Source: Planctomycetaceae bacterium (GTDB taxonomy: Bacteria > Planctomycetota > Planctomycetia > Planctomycetales > Planctomycetaceae). Taken from it: DNA of 12,507 nt. The stretch spans positions 1 through 12,507 of the forward strand of contig JAESQE010000657.1 of the NCBI GenBank assembly GCA_016765335.1, in the 5' to 3' direction. A program made the position numbers and the translations under genes. The notes beneath the pieces are model-generated. The model was not told where the DNA came from and searched no databases. It saw nothing but the letters and a program-made list of their open reading frames with translations. Shown here in pieces: positions 1 through 7,866 of this stretch; position 1 is the stretch's first letter; every line of letters begins with the position of its first letter.

Positions 1-39
1 CTTATTGTTATTGTTAAGTAATTTAAGAGTTTAAAATGC

Positions 40-68
40 TTGAAATAAGTTTAATTAAGTTATATACT
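40..68 (+). promoter_or_regulatory. Predicted sigma70 promoter of the relaxase operon
   Basis: A -35 box TTGAAA at 40-45 and a -10 box TATACT at 63-68 are separated by exactly 17 bases, close to the bacterial housekeeping consensus. Transcription would begin near 75, ahead of the relaxase gene and its two followers. The surrounding sequence is very AT-rich, so some chance matches are expected, but the box quality and spacing are the best in the leader. The call rests on motif matching only. Confidence 0.55.
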
Positions 69-77
69 ATAAGGGTA

Positions 78-102
78 AATTAGTGTGCGTTTACACGTAA
101 TT
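78..102 (+). promoter_or_regulatory. Imperfect hairpin upstream of relaxase (candidate oriT or operator element)
   Basis: The left arm AATTAGTGT (78-86) pairs with ACAC (93-96) and TAATT (98-102), leaving one bulged G at 97 and the six-base loop GCGTTT. A second inverted pair, GTAAA (75-79) and TTTAC (90-94), overlaps it. The hairpin lies just downstream of the predicted transcription start and about 35 bases before the preferred relaxase ATG. Relaxase genes often sit beside their own oriT, and small RHH relaxosome proteins commonly bind inverted repeats there and repress the operon. No known nic sequence could be recognised, so function is inference. Confidence 0.35.
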
Positions 103-136
103 GAACAAGAATTTAGAAGCGAAGAAGATCAGAAAA

Positions 137-2191
137 ATGTTTTTAGACAGACTCAATAACGAGGAAGATACGGGTGAAAACTCTGCTGCGCGTCCTCTTG
201 TTGTGACAAGAGACAGTCCCAGAAAGGCATTCTTCAAAAAGCTAAATCGGCATGGCCATAGATCGTCAGGTCCGAAGAAAGTTAAGCGCCGTGATGGTGT
301 TTATCGCGGTAATTCATTTGCAGGAATGGCATCAGCGCAGCGCGTAGTTGTGAAAATCAACCCAGTGAAGAATAAGACAAAAGGGGTTGGCTCAGGCGCA
401 GGGAGTGGCGCCCAGAACCTTTATCATCACATTCATTACATTAGTCGTAATAAGGCCGGTAAAGATGGTGATAAAGCCATTCTGTTTAATGGTGAAGATG
501 AAGGTTTGGCTCGCCAAGAGTTCTTTGAGTTATGCAAAAATGATAGGCATCACTTTAGAATGATTATCTCACCAGAGCGCGGAGAAGATATAGAAGATTT
601 TCAGGGTTATATCCGCAAGGTCATGAAGTGTGTGGAGCGTGATTTGAAAGTTAAGTTAAACTGGGTTGGGGCGATTCATTACGATACGGATGATACCCAT
701 GCCCATGTTATTATTCAGGGTAGGGATGGGTGGGGTAATGATCTGGTTATAGGGCGAGATTACATTGCTTTTGGAATTCGCGCTCGCGCACAAGAGATAG
801 CAACTGAGCTGCTCGGTGAGCGTAGCCTGGACGATATTCAAAAATCTATTGAGAAAGAAGTAGACGCCTTACGCGTAACATCTTTGGATCGTTTTATCGA
901 AAGACAAGCAAATGAAGACCGCGTTGTTGATGTTCGTAAAGAGAATAATTTTGATAAATCGGCTCATTATGAGGCTTCATTGAAAGGTCGTTTACGTTAT
1001 TTAGAAACTGCTGGATTGGCAAAAGAAGATCCTCCGGGTGTCTATACTTTGAGCGAAGATTATCAGGATGTTCTTTATAAAATTGCAACGCGCAATGATG
1101 TTACTAAGCAGCTATATGGTCGTTTAGAAGAGGGGCTTGATGATCTGGAGGTTTATTCATTAAAGGCTGGTGAGGGGAGCGTTATTGAAGGACGCGTTCT
1201 TGATAAAGGCCCGGCTGATGAATTAACGGATAGAAAATACCTTGTTGTTGAGGCTTTGCAGGGTGGTAAGCACTATGTTCCTGTTGGAGAGCCATATTCA
1301 TATGAAAGGATTGATAAGGGGGCATTGGTTCGTGTTAGACCGTTTGACCAATCAAGCGGACGAGCAGATTACAATATTGTGCTTATAGCGCGTCAAAATG
1401 ATGGCATATACGATATTGAGAAGCACCGCAGCTATATTGAAAAAGAGCAAAGCTACATTGATGAAGATGCTAGAGAAGGGTACTTGGCTTCTCATATTAA
1501 GCGGATTGAAACCTTGGAAAAAAATGACGCTGTAAGCGATATGGGGCAGGGGAGATATAAAGTGCCGGATGATGTTATTGAAAAGGGTAAGGAAATATCA
1601 GCGAAGATCAATGCGCGTGAGAGAAAACGCTTTTACCCTAAGCTGGATATTCTCTCCCATCATGCGCCAGAAGATTTAACGGATGCGGCCAAGAAGACAT
1701 GGCTTGATAAAGAGTTGTATGCTCGATCACAGAAAAAATCAGGTGTAGAGCAAACAGATGCGCGATTGGAAAAAGCATTAGAAAAACGTCAGGATTGGTT
1801 GTGCGCAAACAATCTTGCCCTTATTCAGTCCAACGGTGAATTTGCGCTTAGAAAATCAGCATTGCGTGATTTGACTGTCATGGAAGTGCATCAAGAAGGA
1901 AAATTCTTAGCCACTAAAGCAGGGTTGAAGTTTAATGCTCAAAAAGTGTTGTCCAATCAGGAATTTACTTATCTAGGCCATACAGAGCTTGAAAGCGGCA
2001 AATGGGCTGTTGTGATGCGAGGCAGCGAATTACAAATGGCACGTCTTGATAAAGCACCAGAAGTAGAAAAAGGACAAAAAATCGTCTTTAACGAGATTGA
2101 TCGCGGCACATTCCAGATGAAGGCGGCAGAGCAAGTAAAACAACAGGAGCGTGCGCAAAACAGCGACAAGGATCAGGAAAGAGAGTTATAA
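137..2191 (+). CDS. MOBP-type VirD2-like relaxase with DUF3363-like C-terminal region
   Basis: Conjugative relaxase that would nick oriT through a catalytic tyrosine, stay covalently attached to the transferred strand and pilot it into the T4SS. The 684-residue protein (from ATG 137) has a basic N-terminus, then a relaxase core at about residues 68-230. Motif I is LYHHIHYISR (Tyr96 and Tyr101 are nucleophile candidates). The metal-binding histidines are in HYDTDDTHAHV (His181, His188, His190). Residues about 347-405 and 618-675 resemble the beta-rich DUF3363 region found in many alphaproteobacterial relaxases, including ESGKWAVVMRG near the end. A TTG at 101 directly follows an in-frame stop but lacks a ribosome site and lies in the leader hairpin. 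ATG 137 is preferred, with a modest purine-rich GAAGAAG upstream. The gene is followed after 1 base by the RHH gene. The relaxase assignment is firm; the exact subfamily (possibly RlxS-like) is not. Confidence 0.93.
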   Translation: MFLDRLNNEEDTGENSAARPLVVTRDSPRKAFFKKLNRHGHRSSGPKKVKRRDGVYRGNSFAGMASAQRVVVKINPVKNKTKGVGSGAGSGAQNLYHHIHYISRNKAGKDGDKAILFNGEDEGLARQEFFELCKNDRHHFRMIISPERGEDIEDFQGYIRKVMKCVERDLKVKLNWVGAIHYDTDDTHAHVIIQGRDGWGNDLVIGRDYIAFGIRARAQEIATELLGERSLDDIQKSIEKEVDALRVTSLDRFIERQANEDRVVDVRKENNFDKSAHYEASLKGRLRYLETAGLAKEDPPGVYTLSEDYQDVLYKIATRNDVTKQLYGRLEEGLDDLEVYSLKAGEGSVIEGRVLDKGPADELTDRKYLVVEALQGGKHYVPVGEPYSYERIDKGALVRVRPFDQSSGRADYNIVLIARQNDGIYDIEKHRSYIEKEQSYIDEDAREGYLASHIKRIETLEKNDAVSDMGQGRYKVPDDVIEKGKEISAKINARERKRFYPKLDILSHHAPEDLTDAAKKTWLDKELYARSQKKSGVEQTDARLEKALEKRQDWLCANNLALIQSNGEFALRKSALRDLTVMEVHQEGKFLATKAGLKFNAQKVLSNQEFTYLGHTELESGKWAVVMRGSELQMARLDKAPEVEKGQKIVFNEIDRGTFQMKAAEQVKQQERAQNSDKDQEREL

Positions 2192-2192
2192 A

Positions 2193-2612
2193 ATGGCCAA
2201 AGCCAAGAGAGTTCAAAAAACCATTTATTTTGATGAGGACGTTTGGGAAGCAATGGAAAAGCAAATGAAGACTTCCCACAACCCCAATGTGTCAGCGATC
2301 GTCAATGATGGTCTGCGATATGCCATGTTTCCAGAGTTCAGGAATGACCGTGATGCGGATTTAGTTAAGCTTTATAATCAGTTTTCGGCATCATTGGCAT
2401 CACACCGCAAGAAAACGGCGCGAGATATGGCTTTTATCCAAGAGCTTATTCTAAAATTTAGCCATGAATTTTTTATGCACCATCCATCCATTCCAGAAGA
2501 TGACAAAGAGCCTCGGGAGGTTGAAGCAAATGCGCGACTTGATGCCTTCATGGAAAACATTGTACGGGGCATGTCAGAATTAAAACCTCTATCGGATCGT
2601 GAAGAGGCTTAA
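2193..2612 (+). CDS. Ribbon-helix-helix relaxosome accessory protein (putative)
   Basis: This 139-residue protein opens with a CopG/MetJ/Arc-like ribbon-helix-helix pattern. A strand VQKTIYF (7-13) is followed by an amphipathic helix DEDVWEAMEKQM, a turn with NVS at 32-34, and a second helix to about residue 45. Residues 50-139 form a charged, helical-looking extension of unknown role, ending acidic. In conjugative elements such proteins bind oriT next to the relaxase and often repress their own operon; that role is inferred from the fold and position. ATG 2193 is chosen over an upstream in-frame GTG (2151) inside the relaxase gene because AGGAAAGAGAG precedes it. It starts 1 base after the relaxase stop and ends 2 bases before the next gene, so the three are probably co-transcribed. 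Confidence 0.85.
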   Translation: MAKAKRVQKTIYFDEDVWEAMEKQMKTSHNPNVSAIVNDGLRYAMFPEFRNDRDADLVKLYNQFSASLASHRKKTARDMAFIQELILKFSHEFFMHHPSIPEDDKEPREVEANARLDAFMENIVRGMSELKPLSDREEA

Positions 2613-2614
2613 TT

Positions 2615-2914
2615 ATGGCATTTAGACGCGTTGGTAATGATTTTATGGATGAAGAGGAGTACGAAGTTCACGCTATCGGCGTATGGAGCTTTTGGGTGTT
2701 CATCATTGCAGCATGTCTGACCGGTTATAATCTTCAAGAGTATATTCCTGATGAATGGCCAAAATGGGCAAGATTTGCGTCTACAATCGTACCTTCAATA
2801 ATAGTAGGAGGTATTCTTGGCGCTTTGGGTCTTTTTATCCGTGTGGCTGTGTTTTTCTGCATTGGATGGGGTGTGATTGGCTTATTGTTGGTCTGGGTCT
2901 GGCAATCTATTTAA
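2615..2914 (+). CDS. Small inner-membrane protein of the relaxase operon, function unknown
   Basis: I do not recognise a named family for this 99-residue protein. It has an acidic, soluble N-terminus (DEEEYEV at 12-18) and three likely membrane segments at about 22-40, 56-73 and 76-97. A short Trp- and Pro-containing loop (PDEWPKW, 45-51) separates the first two. The start is supported by AAGAGG at 2602-2607, 7 bases before the ATG, and by tight packing 2 bases after the RHH gene. Its place behind relaxase and RHH genes suggests a part in transfer, for example anchoring the relaxosome at the membrane or excluding redundant transfer, but nothing in the sequence proves either. Its last 8 bases overlap the end of virD4 on the other strand. 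Confidence 0.78.
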   Translation: MAFRRVGNDFMDEEEYEVHAIGVWSFWVFIIAACLTGYNLQEYIPDEWPKWARFASTIVPSIIVGGILGALGLFIRVAVFFCIGWGVIGLLLVWVWQSI

Positions 2915-4712
2915 GATTTTCAGAAAGACGCTTCATTACAGCCTCTTCATTATTATCTGGCTCAATGTGAGGAATATCATCTGTAAGTTCATTGGGAGGG
3001 GCGTAATCAATCTCTGTCTGATTGGGGTCTTTTTCTTGTCCCTTAGAATATTTTTCTGATTGAATATCGAAATAAGGGATGGAGTTATCTAGGATTTTAA
3101 GCTCTGGGACTTCAGGAGGTTCAATCTCTCTGTCTTTAAATGCCGGTTCTCTATAATACTTTATCTTCTTACACTTAATAGGCTGCGATCCTTCAACGAG
3201 AATAATTTGCTCATTGACGTTGAAATCTCTCATTTCATGTTTAGCGATTAAGGGCGTTCCGCGCTGTGAGGTATTATAAGTCGGCGCTTCATATTTCATT
3301 GATTTTCGTTTTGATCTGGATACTGCCTCGACTGTTTGATTGCCGCAAGATTCAGAAACATATTGTGCTGTGGCAAGATCATTGGTTGCGAAGAATATTT
3401 GATGGGCGCAACACGATAAAATACCATTCCTTTTATCGCGATCATAAGTGACATCAAGCCAGTTTAATGATTGCACAACAGCCATGACACGCACGTTATA
3501 ACCAGCCAGTAAGGTAAATGCTGTCGTCATAGAATCTATGCGGCCAAGCATATGAAATTCATCCAAAAGCATCAAAACTTTGTGCGGTTCGCTTTCGTCA
3601 GGCTCTTTCATAGATAACTTTGTAATGATTTGCTCAAAAAATATGCGGAGGAGGGGGGTGAGTGTTTCTATCTGGCCTGTTAATACACCCACATAAATTG
3701 ATATTTTATCTTTTCGAAGATCCTCAATCTTAAAATCTGTTGCGGAAGTCGCCGCATCAATTAAAGGGTTGTCCCAAAGGTTGATGGCTTGATTGAGAGA
3801 AGATTTAACGCCGCTGCGCTCTTTAGCGGCTTTGTTTGCAAAGTTCATTAGTGATTTTTTGACTGTGGCTACTAATTCTGGATGTTTTTTAACAATATGA
3901 CGGCAAACATCTCCCAGATCGGCTTCAGTTCCCAAAAGCCGATTGATTGCTCCTATGGTAGAAGGCATTTCTGCACTATCTAATACATATAATGCCAAAC
4001 CAACAAAGAGGGCGCGTGCTTCAGATGCCCAGACAGGATCACTTTTGGGAGGGTCTTGGATTAAAATACGTGCAATAACTTGCAAATCGCTCACTTGCTG
4101 ATGTGGATTTTTACTGACGGCATCTAACGGATTATATCTGTGAGATTTTAGGTTTTCGTCCATTGGCGACCACATAAAGACTTTTTGGCCGTGGGCTTTA
4201 CGAAATCCAGCAGTTTTACGATAGTTTTCATGCTTAACATCAAAGCAGATAACTGACCCTTTCCAAGCCAGTAAATTGGGTACAACAATGCCAACACCTT
4301 TCCCTGAACGGGTAGGAGCAACAACAATAGAGTGGGTTGGTTGATTGCTTATTAAGTATTGGTCATTAAACTTGCCTAGAATAAGGCCATCTTTTTCTGT
4401 CAGTTTTGCTTTTCTTAAATCACTAAGGCCGCCCCAGCGTGCTTTTCCGAATAAGCCTTTGTTATTAAATATGTTGTCATATAGTTGGCCGCCTATAAAA
4501 ATTATAGCTACAGCAGGGGCGCCAAATGCAACAAACAGACGAGATTGTATTTGATCTGTAATAGGCCCTCCAAAAATGAGCCATATTGAAATAGGGTTTG
4601 CTGTTTCTAAGGGGATTTTGGCTAAAATGCAGTACATCAAGGAAGCGACATAAGAATAGAAAATAAGCCCGAATAAGCTGGCTATAAAGTATATTGCTCT
4701 ATTATTTTCCAT
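2907..4712 (-). CDS. virD4: VirD4-type coupling protein (T4CP, TraG/VirD4 ATPase)
   Basis: Hexameric inner-membrane ATPase that receives the relaxase-DNA complex and delivers it to the T4SS channel. The 601-residue protein has two N-terminal membrane segments (about 7-31 and 57-76). Walker A is APTRSGKG (132-139), Walker B is VLMLLDE (379-385), and Gln414 lies in the following AVVQS motif typical of the family. The length is normal for VirD4. The C-terminal 50 or so residues are rich in Asp, Glu, Asn and Pro and resemble the variable acidic tails that can recognise substrates. ATG 4712 lies inside the end of virB11 (11-base overlap) and has only a weak ribosome site, so translational coupling is likely. 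An in-frame GTG at 4757 would add 15 residues before the membrane anchor and is less likely. Confidence 0.96.
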   Translation of the reverse strand: MENNRAIYFIASLFGLIFYSYVASLMYCILAKIPLETANPISIWLIFGGPITDQIQSRLFVAFGAPAVAIIFIGGQLYDNIFNNKGLFGKARWGGLSDLRKAKLTEKDGLILGKFNDQYLISNQPTHSIVVAPTRSGKGVGIVVPNLLAWKGSVICFDVKHENYRKTAGFRKAHGQKVFMWSPMDENLKSHRYNPLDAVSKNPHQQVSDLQVIARILIQDPPKSDPVWASEARALFVGLALYVLDSAEMPSTIGAINRLLGTEADLGDVCRHIVKKHPELVATVKKSLMNFANKAAKERSGVKSSLNQAINLWDNPLIDAATSATDFKIEDLRKDKISIYVGVLTGQIETLTPLLRIFFEQIITKLSMKEPDESEPHKVLMLLDEFHMLGRIDSMTTAFTLLAGYNVRVMAVVQSLNWLDVTYDRDKRNGILSCCAHQIFFATNDLATAQYVSESCGNQTVEAVSRSKRKSMKYEAPTYNTSQRGTPLIAKHEMRDFNVNEQIILVEGSQPIKCKKIKYYREPAFKDREIEPPEVPELKILDNSIPYFDIQSEKYSKGQEKDPNQTEIDYAPPNELTDDIPHIEPDNNEEAVMKRLSENLK

Positions 4713-5751
4713 TATCAGGATACCAAATTTCAGAAATGAAGCGCTTGCCGCCCTCACGCTTCATTTGCACGACAATATCAACAATCGAGAGAATGTAGGC
4801 CATAATTTGATCGTGATCTAATCCTAGGTTGGCTTGCATCACCATAAGACATATTTGTTCTAAAGCGCCAAAGGGCGTATCAGCGTGAACCGTTGAGATA
4901 GAGCCAGGGTGTCCGGTATTTACAGCGCGCAGGAATGTATATGCCTCTTTCCCTCGCAATTCACCCAAAAGAATTCTATCGGGTCTAAATCTCAAAGAGG
5001 CTTCTAATAAATCTTGTATTGTTACGCGGCTTTGTCCTTGATCGCCCTTAGAGGCCAGTAAAGAAAGGTGATTTTGATGAGGCGGGGATACTTCCGGCAC
5101 ATCTTCAATGGTTACGATACGTTCAGATTTATCAATTTCTTTTAAAATAGCATTGAGTAATGTTGTTTTACCTGTAGATGTGCCGCCTGCAATAATGATA
5201 TTTTTCTTCTGCTTTGTGGCTGTGGCTATGAACTCTTGGTAATTATGATTTTTGTATAGAGCATCTAATTTTTGTTTTTCCTTATGAGAAGTATTTGTAT
5301 TTTCCTTCAAGCCATCGAACGCTCCCATCTTTTTATAATCATCAAGGCTCATATCTTTGACAACTTGCTTCCTGATAGAGAGGGCAACACCAAATCTTGA
5401 GACAGGAGGTGTAGCAAATTGAATACGCTCACCAGAGGGCAGCGAAGCTGAAAGTAGGGGTTTATTTACAGCAATAGATTGATCTGAAAAATTTGCGACC
5501 AACCGGCCAAGACGCCAGAGAATATCGTTGGTTATTTCAGGGTCTTCTACAAATTCCATTTCTGGAACACCGGAGCGCTCAATCCAAACCTGCCCAGGTT
5601 TGTTCACGCATATTTCTGACACATCAGGGTCAGTCAAAAATTTCTGAAAAATACCAAGATATTGATTGAGGAAAACACTTGAATTATCCGCCTGTGTAGC
5701 GCTCTTTGGCTCAGATTGGTTGGCAGCCTTAATATTTTTATCTTCTGACAT
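4702..5751 (-). CDS. virB11: VirB11-type secretion ATPase
   Basis: Cytoplasmic hexameric traffic ATPase at the inner face of the T4SS; with VirB4 and VirD4 it powers pilus assembly and substrate transfer. The 349-residue protein shows the full family signature. An N-terminal domain (about 25-130) is followed by Walker A GGTSTGKTT (189-197), the Asp box IVTIEDVPE (212-220), Walker B DRILLGELRG (258-267) and the His box GHPGSISTVHAD (280-291). ATG 5751 is preferred because AGAGGTGG stands 6 bases before it; an upstream in-frame start at 5790 would lie deeper in virB10. It overlaps virB10 by 14 bases and virD4 by 11. All catalytic motifs are intact. Confidence 0.96.
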   Translation of the reverse strand: MSEDKNIKAANQSEPKSATQADNSSVFLNQYLGIFQKFLTDPDVSEICVNKPGQVWIERSGVPEMEFVEDPEITNDILWRLGRLVANFSDQSIAVNKPLLSASLPSGERIQFATPPVSRFGVALSIRKQVVKDMSLDDYKKMGAFDGLKENTNTSHKEKQKLDALYKNHNYQEFIATATKQKKNIIIAGGTSTGKTTLLNAILKEIDKSERIVTIEDVPEVSPPHQNHLSLLASKGDQGQSRVTIQDLLEASLRFRPDRILLGELRGKEAYTFLRAVNTGHPGSISTVHADTPFGALEQICLMVMQANLGLDHDQIMAYILSIVDIVVQMKREGGKRFISEIWYPDNGK

Positions 5752-6892
5752 TGCCGGCCACCTCTGAGAAATCGAGGTCTTTACCAACAAAAACCTTTAT
5801 TCGTGAGCCTTGATGAACATGAACAGTTGGCGGTATGCCGACAGAATTTTCCAATGCGATTTCTGCGGAACGTGAGAAATCTGAGCCAGTTTCAAGGGCA
5901 ACGGTCGCTTGATCCGCATCATCAACAGCATTAACACCAATTTGAAGCCCTGTATCAATTAGAGATAAGAGGACAGAAGAGCCAAAACGCTCGAAGAAGT
6001 GCGTATCAACAACGCCAGCTAATCCGCTTCGTCCTAAATCATCCGTGCCGTATGAGCCGATGTTAATGCTAACACCGTCATTCCTAATCAAACGGCTCCA
6101 AATAACAAAAACGCGTGATTGACCTCTGGTTAGTGTTGATCTGTAACGGCCAACAAGTTTAGAGCCTTTTGGAATAACTAAAGAAGATCCATCAAATGAA
6201 TACACGTTTTCGCTTACAATAGCTCTTACCATTCCTGGCAAGTCGCTCTGAATGGCAGTTTCTAAGATCCCGTCTATGACAGTGCCTTGTGTGATGAGTG
6301 TTCCAAGGTTTTGGAGCTGTGACGCTTGCACGGTTTCTACATCAGCATTGGCATATTGGTTAGCAAAAGCAATATTGGGGTCATCTTCACCGCCAAACAG
6401 TGATCCGCCTTGCGTTGATGAAGTCGGTGTTGTAGTTGTTCGGCCAGCATTGGCTTCATCAAAAATTATTTGCGGTGATCGGCGGCGCTCTTCCATCCGC
6501 TTTTTTTGTTCTCTTGCGATTCTAAGCGCTTCTTGCCGCATTTGAAATTCTCGCTGTGCTTCAAGTGGGTCATAAAGTTCTTTTTCATCAATAGGGGGAA
6601 CCAGCTGCTCTAAAGGTAGGTCAGGCTCAGCGATTTCAATATAAGGGCCTGATGGTGTGCGGGTTCTATATTCTACTTCCTCCGCCTCCGTCATTAGCTT
6701 TGGATTGTTTTTTTCCATACCGTCTTTGGCGACTAAAATAATTGCGATCAAGCCAACAACAATAAAGGCCATAATTCCCAGTTTTGAAAAATCTCTGTTT
6801 TGAGCAACAGAAGGAATATCACGATCACCGTCTATAGGCTCATTGCCGTGCATTTGATTGTTTTCTGGCTTATTTATATCTTCATCACTCAT
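5738..6892 (-). CDS. virB10: VirB10-type core complex protein (TrbI-like)
   Basis: VirB10 spans the envelope: anchored in the inner membrane, it reaches through the periplasm and helps form the outer-membrane pore with VirB7 and VirB9. This 384-residue protein has a short cytoplasmic N-terminus and one membrane segment (38-55). A periplasmic linker contains Pro-rich parts (89-101) and a strongly charged helical stretch (about 110-138), then Ser/Thr/Gly-rich sequence (150-168). The conserved C-terminal barrel domain runs from about 195 to 384 and includes IPKGSKLVGRY (240-250) and a Gly-rich DDLGRSGLAG stretch (284-293). AGGA lies shortly before ATG 6892, overlapping the virB9 stop region, and virB9 ends 8 bases upstream. 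The C-terminal end overlaps virB11. Confidence 0.95.
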   Translation of the reverse strand: MSDEDINKPENNQMHGNEPIDGDRDIPSVAQNRDFSKLGIMAFIVVGLIAIILVAKDGMEKNNPKLMTEAEEVEYRTRTPSGPYIEIAEPDLPLEQLVPPIDEKELYDPLEAQREFQMRQEALRIAREQKKRMEERRRSPQIIFDEANAGRTTTTPTSSTQGGSLFGGEDDPNIAFANQYANADVETVQASQLQNLGTLITQGTVIDGILETAIQSDLPGMVRAIVSENVYSFDGSSLVIPKGSKLVGRYRSTLTRGQSRVFVIWSRLIRNDGVSINIGSYGTDDLGRSGLAGVVDTHFFERFGSSVLLSLIDTGLQIGVNAVDDADQATVALETGSDFSRSAEIALENSVGIPPTVHVHQGSRIKVFVGKDLDFSEVAGNVRR

Positions 6893-6900
6893 CTTAAATC

Positions 6901-7866
6901 CTAATCGTTAAATGTTGGCCCTTGCGCCAATTCTATTTTTTGCGCCGTACCAAAAATGCGTTTAAAGAGGCTTGGTTCTTCTTCAGCAGCAAGTTTAATG
7001 GCTTCAATATCTGGTTTGCGTGTAGGCATAGGGGTGTGAGATAAAATGATTTTCTCGGATGCTTCTTCAATTTCTGCCAAAGGTATAACCTCATTGACTA
7101 CTTCGGGTTCTGGTTTTGGAAATGTTTCATTGAAAATGCAGGTAGCTGTCTCACCATCTCTTAAAGTGAATTGTGATCCTAAGCCGGAAACAACCACATA
7201 TTTTCCCTGCACATTAAAATTAACAAGGCGTTCATTTCCATTTTCATCAACGGCAAAAACAGCAGGCATTACATCAAAATCTTCGAATTGAAAGTATGTG
7301 AAAACGCCATCATCAAAGGCTCGAATAGGGCGCAATCTTTTTGATCCGGCATAGCTGTAATCAAAATTCAAGTCTGTAGCGTCAGTGCCTTCAAGTGGAT
7401 TGTAATACGCTTCTGACACACTTCCAATGTAGGCTAATTCTTGTGCGGCATCGTCTGCGTAGTGGAATTTTAGACGAAATGTTAGATCGGGCGACCTGTG
7501 GGAATATGCTTGGCTGGCTGTAAGCTCAAACGTATACATTCTTTTATCTGTAATGACCGTCATGTTGGTAGCTGCGTCTTCTTCGAGAGGCTTGATAAAC
7601 ATGATATTTGGTTTTCCAGGCTTCATGACCTGCCAGCTCTCCGTATCTCCTAGTGATATTGTTTCGATACGTTCTTTGGGCGACAATTCAATCACGGTTG
7701 AATATCCGTAATGCCCTCTGACCTGATAAACGTCATTCTCATGGTATGTAACAATTTTTATACGGGCATCGGCGGTCATTGGCCGAGGGTTTTTCCCAGC
7801 CAGAGCAGGACTCATAAATAAGCAAGAAATTATGGCTGTGTTTAAGAGTAGGGTTTTTAGTTTCAT
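6901..7866 (-). CDS. virB9: VirB9-type core complex protein (TrbG/CagX family)
   Basis: Periplasmic and outer-membrane component of the T4SS core that pairs with VirB7 and wraps VirB10. The 321-residue protein has a clear signal peptide, predicted to be cut after ALA at 21-23. An N-terminal beta domain includes NMTVITDKRMYTFEL (101-115). The C-terminal VirB7-binding domain includes FEDFDVMPAVFAVDENGNE (194-212) and VVVSGLGSQFTLRDGE (224-239). Cys243 is the only cysteine in the mature chain and sits in the region that in Agrobacterium carries the cysteine disulfide-bonded to VirB7. About 70 residues follow it, a longer tail than in Agrobacterium VirB9. The start overlaps the virB8 stop by 4 bases (ATGA), with GGAG 9 bases upstream. 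Confidence 0.94.
   Translation of the reverse strand: MKLKTLLLNTAIISCLFMSPALAGKNPRPMTADARIKIVTYHENDVYQVRGHYGYSTVIELSPKERIETISLGDTESWQVMKPGKPNIMFIKPLEEDAATNMTVITDKRMYTFELTASQAYSHRSPDLTFRLKFHYADDAAQELAYIGSVSEAYYNPLEGTDATDLNFDYSYAGSKRLRPIRAFDDGVFTYFQFEDFDVMPAVFAVDENGNERLVNFNVQGKYVVVSGLGSQFTLRDGETATCIFNETFPKPEPEVVNEVIPLAEIEEASEKIILSHTPMPTRKPDIEAIKLAAEEEPSLFKRIFGTAQKIELAQGPTFND

Noticed and set aside
2..16. Period-6 repeat TTATTGTTATTGTTA at the left edge, iteron-like
   Set aside because: Only two and a half short AT-rich units, with no further copies and no replication gene nearby; chance is likely.
656..1088. Two minus-strand open frames inside the relaxase gene
   Set aside because: They are shadows of the relaxase coding frame covering its catalytic domain, with no independent support.
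2151..2192. Upstream GTG start for the RHH protein
   Set aside because: It lies within the relaxase gene without a ribosome site, and the RHH pattern fits directly after ATG 2193.
2755..3059. Plus-strand frames crossing the convergent junction
   Set aside because: They run through the membrane protein and antisense to virD4 in other frames, without a ribosome site or recognisable domain.
5220..5350. Charged Lys/Asn-rich segment between the two VirB11 domains as an insertion
   Set aside because: VirB11 proteins normally have a linker of similar length here, so it is ordinary.
6252..6545. Plus-strand 97-codon open frame inside virB10
   Set aside because: It is antisense to a well-supported conserved gene, lacks a ribosome site and shows no protein-like features.
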